Source: an uncultured Roseburia sp.
GTDB taxonomy: Bacteria > Bacillota > Clostridia > Lachnospirales > Lachnospiraceae
Direction of reading: 5' to 3'
Assembly: GCA_947652855.1 (NCBI GenBank)
Contig: CANTEO010000009.1
Location: 1 to 55,006 of the forward strand
Length of the DNA: 55,006 bases
Part shown: in pieces, positions 35,154 through 41,102 of the stretch
Numbering within the stretch: position 1 is the stretch's first letter
Layout of the letters: every line of letters begins with the position of its first letter
The notes under the pieces: generated by a model
Seen by the model: the letters and a program-made list of their open reading frames with translations, nothing else
Told to the model about the DNA's origin: nothing
Databases searched by the model: none
Program-made: the position numbers and the translations under genes

Positions 35154-36089
35154 ATGAAAAAAAGATACTGTGCGGTAATTTTTGCAAGCATCGGGGCGCT
35201 GTTTGGCGCATATTTTCTTTCCGGCTGTGGAAAAGCCGCCAAAACGCCGGGAGAAAGCGGCGGATCCCATGAGGCTGCGTCGGAGAGCGAATCGGAGCAG
35301 CGGATGGACGAGCTGTTTTTGGAGACGGAAACGGAGGAGGCAGGGGCCTTAGGGACGGAAGAAAGCGCGTTGGAGGAGCCTGACGCGCCGGATACGGAGA
35401 CGCCTAAGCTGCAAGAGCCGACGGACGTCATTTTAGAGGATAGTCAGGAAGAGAGGCGTTTAATCTGCATTGACGCGGGGCATCAGGCAAAGGGGAACAG
35501 CGAGCAGGAGCCGATTGGCCCCGGGGCGTCTGAGACCAAGGCGAAGGTAGCCGGAGGGACAAGCGGCGTGGCGACGGGCCTTGCGGAATATGAATTGACG
35601 CTTCAGGTGGCAAAGAAGCTCAAAGCGGAGCTTTTGGAGCGCGGCTATGAAGTGCTGATGGTGAGGGAGTCGAACGACGTAAATTTAAGCAATAAGGAGC
35701 GCGCGGATATTGCCAACAACGCAGGGGCGGACGCATTTTTGCGGATTCACGCCAATGGCTCCAATAACAGCGGGTCCAATGGGATTATGACGATCTGCCC
35801 TACGGCAGACAATCCCTATCCCGACTGCCGCGCAGTGCACGGGCAGTCAAAAAGCCTCTCTGAACGCATCCTGGACTGCATGGTGGACGCGACGGGGGCG
35901 AAAAAAGAATATGTGTGGGAAACGGACACGATGAGCGGCATTAACTGGTGCAGGGTTCCGGTGTCCATCATTGAGATGGGATATATGACGAATCCGGCGG
36001 AAGACGCCAATCTGGCAGACGGCGCATATCAGGATCTTCTTGTGAAAGGGATGGCGGACGGCGTGGACGCTTACTTTCAGGAGAATTGA
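35154..36089 (+). CDS. Lipoprotein N-acetylmuramoyl-L-alanine amidase (Amidase_3)
   Basis: A 311-residue lipoprotein. The lipobox LSGC at residues about 19-22 predicts a lipidated Cys; an acidic Glu/Ser linker (about 30-100) follows. The Amidase_3 domain has ICIDAGHQ, GLAEYELTLQVAKKL with the second ligand Glu, LRIHANGSNNSG and the catalytic-type Glu in VSIIEMGYMTNPAED. The insertion after DAGHQ is longer than in the amidase at 30348, so the two belong to different subgroups. ATG 35154 follows GGGGGAAAAGG and gives the lipobox, while an upstream in-frame TTG at 35100 would not. It is the third wall hydrolase gene in a row. Confidence 0.92.
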   Translation: MKKRYCAVIFASIGALFGAYFLSGCGKAAKTPGESGGSHEAASESESEQRMDELFLETETEEAGALGTEESALEEPDAPDTETPKLQEPTDVILEDSQEERRLICIDAGHQAKGNSEQEPIGPGASETKAKVAGGTSGVATGLAEYELTLQVAKKLKAELLERGYEVLMVRESNDVNLSNKERADIANNAGADAFLRIHANGSNNSGSNGIMTICPTADNPYPDCRAVHGQSKSLSERILDCMVDATGAKKEYVWETDTMSGINWCRVPVSIIEMGYMTNPAEDANLADGAYQDLLVKGMADGVDAYFQEN

Positions 36090-36155
36090 GTTGGAAAAGC
36101 CGCGGCGGAGGATGAAATGGAAACAGGAAGATGCGCTTTGACAGGGAGGTAAACA

Positions 36156-37034
36156 GTGCGGAGCAAAAAAAGGCAGGAGCTTGAGTTCCAGTATTATGAA
36201 GTCCCGCACGGGGAGCGCCTTCTGGCGCTTTCCCAAAGAGGCATGGAGCAGGCAGAGGGAGGCATAGAGCAGGCGAAGCTGCAGTTTCACAATTTGTTTG
36301 AAGTGGGCCATTGCCTGGAGGGGGAGGGAGAAGCCGTCCTTGACGGGGTAAGGATTGCGTATCGGCATGGGGCGGTTGCAATGATCCCGCCCAATATCCC
36401 GCATGCCATTTATGGCGGCGGTCTGTGGGAATCGCTGTTTTTTAACCCGGAGGATCTGCTTTTAGAATGCTATCCAGACAATCTGCTGTTTGTCAGAAAA
36501 GCGTTGGGGCGGGTGAGCCAGGGGGCATATTTATTTGCGGAAGGGCAAAATAAGCGCATTGCAATGCTTGTGCAGATGATTTTGGAAGAGCATGGGAGCA
36601 AAACGGCGTATTCCGGAGAATATATCCGCGGCCTGCTGCTTGCGCTTTTGATGGGGGCGGCAGGCATGGGCGTAAAGAGCGGCGACGCTATGGAGCAAGG
36701 GCAGCACAGGGGAGGGATTTCCAGAATTTCCGGCGCATTAAATTATATTAACGAGAATTATATGGAAACAATAAAAATCAGCACGCTTGCGGGGGCCTGT
36801 AACTTAAGCGAAACGCATTTCAGGCGGCTTTTTGCAGAGTGCGTGAACATGGCGCCTTTGGAGTACATCAATCTTGTGAGGGTGCAGCAGGCGTGCAGCC
36901 TGATTCAAAAAGACAGGTATTCCATGGAGGAGGTGGCGGCTCAGGTTGGATATGCCTCGGTGTCTTCTTTTAACCGGAACTTTCGGAAGATAGAGGGGAT
37001 TTCCCCTTATCAATATAATAAGAGGAGGCAGTGA
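36156..37034 (+). CDS. AraC family transcriptional regulator
   Basis: A 292-residue regulator. Residues about 20-110 form a cupin-like sensor (FHNLFEVGHCLEGEGEAVL; PPNIPHAIYGGG) that would bind a small ligand, probably a sugar. The C-terminal pair of helix-turn-helix motifs (about 190-290) has ISTLAGACNLSETHFRRLF and MEEVAAQVGYASVSSFNRNF, ending GISPYQYNKRRQ. The GTG start has GGGAGG about six bases upstream. It lies upstream of a sugar ABC transporter operon in the same orientation and is separated from it by a terminator, the usual layout for a local activator of such transporters. Confidence 0.93.
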   Translation: MRSKKRQELEFQYYEVPHGERLLALSQRGMEQAEGGIEQAKLQFHNLFEVGHCLEGEGEAVLDGVRIAYRHGAVAMIPPNIPHAIYGGGLWESLFFNPEDLLLECYPDNLLFVRKALGRVSQGAYLFAEGQNKRIAMLVQMILEEHGSKTAYSGEYIRGLLLALLMGAAGMGVKSGDAMEQGQHRGGISRISGALNYINENYMETIKISTLAGACNLSETHFRRLFAECVNMAPLEYINLVRVQQACSLIQKDRYSMEEVAAQVGYASVSSFNRNFRKIEGISPYQYNKRRQ

Positions 37035-37141
37035 GGCCAAAGGGCGGGCCGGCGCAGGCAGGGAGGGATGCCGGATGTGAAGGGCCAACGGATGGCAGAT
37101 ATTGGAGGATTGCACAAAAAAAATAGAATATTTTTGTAAAA

Positions 37142-37187
37142 AGAGGCGTATTTGACGGTTAATGTGGTTGAATACGCTCTTTTTTTG
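37142..37187 (+). terminator. Terminator after the AraC gene
   Basis: AGAGGCGTATT pairs with AATACGCTCT (one bulged G) across an 18-base loop, followed by a T run. It separates the regulator from the transporter operon. Confidence 0.75.
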
Positions 37188-37219
37188 GTTGAATATGAAA
37201 ACAATACGGTAAAAAAAAT

Positions 37220-37228
37220 TGGTATAAT
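37220..37228 (+). promoter_or_regulatory. Extended -10 promoter of the sugar transporter operon
   Basis: TGG directly precedes a perfect TATAAT (37223-37228); no good -35 hexamer lies 16-18 bases upstream, which suits an activator-dependent promoter such as one served by the adjacent AraC protein. Transcription would begin near 37235. Confidence 0.65.
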
Positions 37229-37234
37229 ACACAT

Positions 37235-37310
37235 ATAAACAAGATGGAAATATACAAAATGTGTAAGAGTCACATGAGATCATTTGGCCAAATGAAATTT
37301 CCTTGTTTAT
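37235..37310 (+). promoter_or_regulatory. Structured leader: nested inverted repeats in the transporter mRNA
   Basis: ATAAACAAG (37235-37243) and CTTGTTTAT (37302-37310) are perfectly complementary and enclose a 16-bp perfect palindrome TCATTTGGCCAAATGA (37280-37295). GAGTCA and TGACTC at 37267 and 37310 offer an alternative pairing that uses part of the same bases. The outer stem begins at the predicted transcription start. It could stabilise the message, or the palindrome could be a protein-binding operator. Confidence 0.6.
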
Positions 37311-37341
37311 GACTCAATAAACTTTTTTGGGAGGAACAAAA

Positions 37342-38751
37342 ATGAAAAGAAAAGCATTGTCACTTTTATTAGTTGGCGCTATGGCAGCAACGGTATTCGC
37401 TGGATGTGGCGGAGACGACAATAAGGACGCGGAGACGAACAACAACGCTTCCAACAATGAGAACAATGAGTCGGCATCTTCAGAAGAAGGGACGACGACG
37501 CCGGAGTCCGAGCCTGTTGCAGAAGAGCAAACGCTCAAGGTGGCTGCCCTGGAAGGCGGATACGGCGCAGATCTTTGGAATGAAGTGGCAGAGGCGTTTG
37601 AAGCTTCTCATGAAGGCGTTACGGTGGAGCTTACCGTTGACAGCCAGTTAGAGGATGTCATCAGCCCAAGCATGACGGCTGGCGATTACCCGGATGTCGT
37701 GCATCTTGCGACAGGCCGTGAGAAAGGGTTGACAGAGACGTTGACGAAGGAGAACGCGCTTCTTCCTTTGACGGATGTTCTGGACATGACGGTTCCGGGC
37801 GAGAGCGTAACAGTGAAAGACAAGATCCTTCCGGGATTCCTTGACACGCTTGGCACAAATCCTTACAACGACGGCGTGACCTACTATGCTCCAATGTTCT
37901 ACAGCCCATGCGGCCTGTTCTATAATGCTGGACTGCTGAAAGAAAAAGGATGGGACGTTCCGAAGACATGGGATGAAATGTGGGCGTTGGGCGACAAGGC
38001 GAAAGAAGAGGGCATTGCATTGTTTACCTATCCTACGACGGGATATTTTGACGCGTTTACATACGCTCTGTTATCTTCCGCAGGCGGCTCTGATTTCTAC
38101 AACAAGTGCATGACATATGAAGACGGCATTTGGGAGAGCGCAGAGGCGACCAGCGTATTTGAGCTGATTGGCAAGTTGGCTACTTACACAGAGGGCACGA
38201 CGGTTGCGAACGCAAACGGCGATAACTTTACGAAGAACCAGCAGTTGATCCTTGACAACAAAGCGATCTTCTGCCCGAACGGCACATGGCTTCCGGGCGA
38301 GATGGCGGACGCTCCAAGGGCTGACGGCTTTGAGTGGGGCTTCATGGCGGTTCCGGCTGTAACTGCTGGCGGCGAGAGCACATCTTTCACGTTCTTTGAG
38401 CAGATGTGGATTCCTTCAGCGGCACAGAACCCGGATATGGCAAAAGAGTTCGTAGCTTATATGTATTCTGACGAAGCTGCTTCGATTTTCGCAAAAGCAG
38501 GCGCGGTTCAGCCGATCCCTGGCATGAGCGATTCTTTGGAAGGCGACAACAAGCTGTTCTACAGCATCTATGATGACGGCGCTACCGCTGTTATGGGTGG
38601 ATTCGCATCCACGAACCCGGTAGAGGGCGTTTCCATGGCAGACACATTGTTTGCTACAGTTGATAGCGTTGTAAGCGGCGACACGAAGGTTGCTGACTGG
38701 CAGGCTGCAGTGGAAGAAGCAAGCGATAAATTAAGAGACGCGATGAACTAA
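37342..38751 (+). CDS. Sugar ABC transporter substrate-binding lipoprotein (family 1)
   Basis: A 469-residue extracellular solute-binding protein. The signal peptide ends in the lipobox FAGC (Cys near residue 21), followed by a 40-residue Asn/Glu/Ser linker. The binding domain has LKVAALEGGYGADLWNEVAE, YYAPMFYSPCGLFYNAGLL, GWDVPKTWDEMWALG and FTYPTTGYFDAFTYALL. These stretches remind me of the N-acetylglucosamine/chitobiose-binding NgcE group, a tentative match from memory. The ATG at 37342 follows GGAGG. A terminator lies between this gene and the permeases, so the binding protein would be made in excess, as is common. Confidence 0.93.
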   Translation: MKRKALSLLLVGAMAATVFAGCGGDDNKDAETNNNASNNENNESASSEEGTTTPESEPVAEEQTLKVAALEGGYGADLWNEVAEAFEASHEGVTVELTVDSQLEDVISPSMTAGDYPDVVHLATGREKGLTETLTKENALLPLTDVLDMTVPGESVTVKDKILPGFLDTLGTNPYNDGVTYYAPMFYSPCGLFYNAGLLKEKGWDVPKTWDEMWALGDKAKEEGIALFTYPTTGYFDAFTYALLSSAGGSDFYNKCMTYEDGIWESAEATSVFELIGKLATYTEGTTVANANGDNFTKNQQLILDNKAIFCPNGTWLPGEMADAPRADGFEWGFMAVPAVTAGGESTSFTFFEQMWIPSAAQNPDMAKEFVAYMYSDEAASIFAKAGAVQPIPGMSDSLEGDNKLFYSIYDDGATAVMGGFASTNPVEGVSMADTLFATVDSVVSGDTKVADWQAAVEEASDKLRDAMN

Positions 38752-38763
38752 TCATTACAGGAG

Positions 38764-38800
38764 GCGTTCCGAAGGTTTCCGCCTTTGGAACGCTTTTTTT
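38764..38800 (+). terminator. Intercistronic terminator after the binding-protein gene
   Basis: GCGTTCCGAAGG pairs with CCTTTGGAACGC around a short loop and runs into seven T residues. It should let only part of the transcription reach the permease genes. Confidence 0.88.
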
Positions 38801-38851
38801 AGGCAAGTCGGCCGTAGCGTCGGCAAATCTTAAAGGAATGGAGGTATCTAT

Positions 38852-39742
38852 GTGAAAAAGGGCAAAGCAAGAAGCGTTTTTATTGGGGTATGCGTATTGC
38901 CAGCCGTGATTCTGTTTTTTATCTTTATGATTATTCCGACCATTAATGTATTTCGTATGTCTCTGTATAAATGGGGCGGATATTCTAATAATAAACAGTT
39001 TATTGGCTTCGATAACTTCAAGACGCTGATGGGGGACACAAACTTTTTACGTTCTTTTCAGAATACAGTGCTGTTGATTGTCATAGTCACGATCATAACA
39101 ATGGCGCTTTCCCTGATTTTTGCGGCAATTATTTCCAGGGAAAAAATTAAAGGGGAGAACTTCTTCCGTATTATCTTTTACATACCGAATATTTTGTCCG
39201 TAGTTGTTATTTCGGCAATTTTTTCGGCGATTTACGATCCAAACAGCGGCCTGTTGAACAGTGTCCTTGGGATATTCCGGGGAGACAAAGACCCAATCCT
39301 ATGGTTAGGAGATCAAAAGCTGGTCGTTTACAGTTTGGTGATTGCCATGATTTGGCAGGCGATTGGCTATTACATGGTTATGTATATGGCAAGTATGGCG
39401 AGCGTGCCGGAAAGCCTCTATGAATCGGCAGACTTGGAAGGGGCCGGAAAGGTACAGCAGTTCTTTTCCATTACGCTGCCTTTGATTTGGACGAATATCA
39501 GGACGACCTTGTCCTTTTTTGTAATCAGTACCATTAACTTAAGCTTTCAGTTTGTAAAGGTTCTGACACGAGGGGGCCCAAACGGCGCTTCAGACGTGTT
39601 CTTAAGCTATATGTATGATCAGGCCTACACGAACTCCTCATATGGATACGGCATGGCGATCGGCGTTATCGTATTCTTGTTCTCATTTGGCCTGGCAGGA
39701 CTGATCAATGTGGTTACAAAAAGAGAGCCACTGGAATTTTAA
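38852..39742 (+). CDS. Sugar ABC transporter permease, MalF/UgpA-like
   Basis: A 296-residue permease with six predicted helices of the binding-protein-dependent (MetI) family. The cytoplasmic EAA loop that contacts the ATPase reads ESADLEGAGKVQQFFSITLP at about residues 190-209. The start is GTG (38852), with GGAGG upstream; the overlapping ATG at 38850 is out of frame and stops at once. It forms a heterodimer with the product of the next gene, which lies 12 bases downstream. No ATPase gene is present, so a shared MsmX/MsmK-type ATPase encoded elsewhere is expected. Confidence 0.95.
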   Translation: MKKGKARSVFIGVCVLPAVILFFIFMIIPTINVFRMSLYKWGGYSNNKQFIGFDNFKTLMGDTNFLRSFQNTVLLIVIVTIITMALSLIFAAIISREKIKGENFFRIIFYIPNILSVVVISAIFSAIYDPNSGLLNSVLGIFRGDKDPILWLGDQKLVVYSLVIAMIWQAIGYYMVMYMASMASVPESLYESADLEGAGKVQQFFSITLPLIWTNIRTTLSFFVISTINLSFQFVKVLTRGGPNGASDVFLSYMYDQAYTNSSYGYGMAIGVIVFLFSFGLAGLINVVTKREPLEF

Positions 39743-39754
39743 GGAGGGGTATGC

Positions 39755-40639
39755 ATGAAAAACAAAAAAGGAATGAGCTTAAATACCCTCTACAGGATTT
39801 TTGTCTATGTTTGCCTTTTTGCATTGGCGATCAGCATCATTGTGCCGGTAGGATGGGTATTCCTGGCATCCATAAAGGAAAATTCTGAATTTTATGGAAA
39901 TCCATGGACTATGCCGAAGGGATTTTATTTTCAGAACTTTATTGACGCGTTTCAAAAAGCGAAAATGGGCGATTATCTGCTGAATTCAGTGATGATTACT
40001 GTGATGGCGCTTGTGATTTTGCTGGTTGTGGCTCTGCCTGCGGCATATGTGCTGGCAAGGTACAAGTTTGTCTGCAGCAAGCTGCTCAATCTGCTGTTCA
40101 TGGGAGGGCTGTTCATTAACGTGAGTTATATTGTTGTGCCGATTTTCCTGATGCTGGTAAGCGGAGATAATTTCATGAGGAAAATTACGGGCAACCCATT
40201 CTTCTTAAATAATCCGTTCATTGTCGCGTTGGTGTATGCGTCTACGGCCCTGCCGTTTACGATTTACCTGCTGAGCGGGTTCTTTGTGACGATACCGAGG
40301 GATTATGAGGAAGCGGCGCATGTGGATGGAGCGGGCTATTTTAGGACGATGATTCAGATCATGATGCCGATGGCCCTGCCAAGCATCATTACGGTTATCT
40401 TATTCAATTTCCTTTCATTTTGGAATGAATATATCATCGCCATGACGCTGCTTACAGACAACGCCAAGAAGACGCTTCCGGTAGGCCTGATGCAGTTGAC
40501 GCAGGCTCAGAGGGCGGCCGCGAATTATGGGCGTCTCTATGCGGGACTTGTAATCGTAATGCTTCCTACCTTGATTTTGTACATTCTGGTTCAGAAGAAA
40601 CTGACTCAGGGCATGAGCCTTGGCGGTTTGAAGGGTTAA
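39755..40639 (+). CDS. Sugar ABC transporter permease, MalG/UgpE-like
   Basis: A 294-residue permease with six helices, second half of the transport channel. The EAA loop is YEEAAHVDGAGYFRTMIQIM near residues 188-207, followed by the typical ALPSIITV and FWNEYIIAMTLL. GGAGGGG lies seven bases upstream of the ATG. The end KKLTQGMSLGGLKG is the characteristic G-x-x-G-G-x-K-G tail of the family. It is followed, 15 bases later, by a very small membrane protein gene. Confidence 0.95.
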   Translation: MKNKKGMSLNTLYRIFVYVCLFALAISIIVPVGWVFLASIKENSEFYGNPWTMPKGFYFQNFIDAFQKAKMGDYLLNSVMITVMALVILLVVALPAAYVLARYKFVCSKLLNLLFMGGLFINVSYIVVPIFLMLVSGDNFMRKITGNPFFLNNPFIVALVYASTALPFTIYLLSGFFVTIPRDYEEAAHVDGAGYFRTMIQIMMPMALPSIITVILFNFLSFWNEYIIAMTLLTDNAKKTLPVGLMQLTQAQRAAANYGRLYAGLVIVMLPTLILYILVQKKLTQGMSLGGLKG

Positions 40640-40654
40640 TAAGGAGGAATGGCT

Positions 40655-40819
40655 ATGAAATGGTTAAGTCGGTTAATCTATGTAGTGGTGTTTATCGTAT
40701 GTATTGTGCTTGTTGTGCTTGGGCAGAAAAGGCTGGAGGCGTCAGGGTTAATCATGATGCTGGTTGGCTTGCTTGGGATATTGGGCCTTCTGTATCTTTA
40801 TAATAGGAAGTATCAATAG
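40655..40819 (+). CDS. 54-residue two-helix membrane peptide of the transporter operon
   Basis: A small gene with a strong AAGGAGG site before ATG 40655. The product has a short basic start (MKWLSRL), one helix (about 8-22), a polar turn GQKRLEAS and a second helix (about 31-48), ending YNRKYQ. Size, position behind the permeases and sequence style recall the family I know as DUF6903, though I am not certain of the number. Likely roles are a permease accessory or stability factor. It is the last gene before a very strong hairpin. The ribosome site and co-linearity make it a convincing gene despite its length. Confidence 0.75.
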   Translation: MKWLSRLIYVVVFIVCIVLVVLGQKRLEASGLIMMLVGLLGILGLLYLYNRKYQ

Positions 40820-40827
40820 ACGATCGG

Positions 40828-40880
40828 ACGTCATAAGGGCGGGGGCCTCTGCGGTGCAGAGGCCCCCGCCCTTATAACGT
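40828..40880 (+). terminator. Very long GC-rich hairpin ending the transporter operon
   Basis: ATAAGGGCGGGGGCCTCTGC and its full complement face each other across a three-base GGT loop; an ACGT/ACGT pair extends the stem beyond one mismatch to about 24 bp. A classic T run is absent (GAAAAAATATTTG follows), so it may act by stem strength, block RNases or serve as a boundary. Confidence 0.7.
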
Positions 40881-40890
40881 GAAAAAATAT

Positions 40891-40919
40891 TTGACAGATT
40901 TTGGGGTGAAGAGTACAAT
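40891..40919 (+). promoter_or_regulatory. Sigma-A promoter of the surface protein gene
   Basis: TTGACA (40891-40896), a 17-bp spacer and TACAAT (40914-40919) form a near-perfect promoter eleven bases after the long hairpin. The resulting leader is about 177 bases. Confidence 0.8.
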
Positions 40920-41024
40920 ATTATTAGATGTTTTATACATATCAAATCTAATGGATCGCAAAAATGATTAGCAGTTTGCCTTGTTTTATGCGATATTTTC
41001 TATGCTGTTTCAGGAAGGAGGATA

Positions 41025-41057
41025 ATGGATACGTTCAATCGGAGGAAAATGCTATAG
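41025..41057 (+). other. Possible 10-residue leader peptide in the surface protein leader
   Basis: A short frame ATG-GAT-ACG-TTC-AAT-CGG-AGG ... TAG encodes MDTFNRRKML and follows AAGGAGG by three bases. A second CGGAGG site lies inside it. It may be a translated leader controlling the gene at 41103, or just chance in a long leader. Confidence 0.35.
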
Positions 41058-41102
41058 TTTGAAATATTATGTAGGATTTACAAGTGGAAAGGAGATTGCA
41101 AC

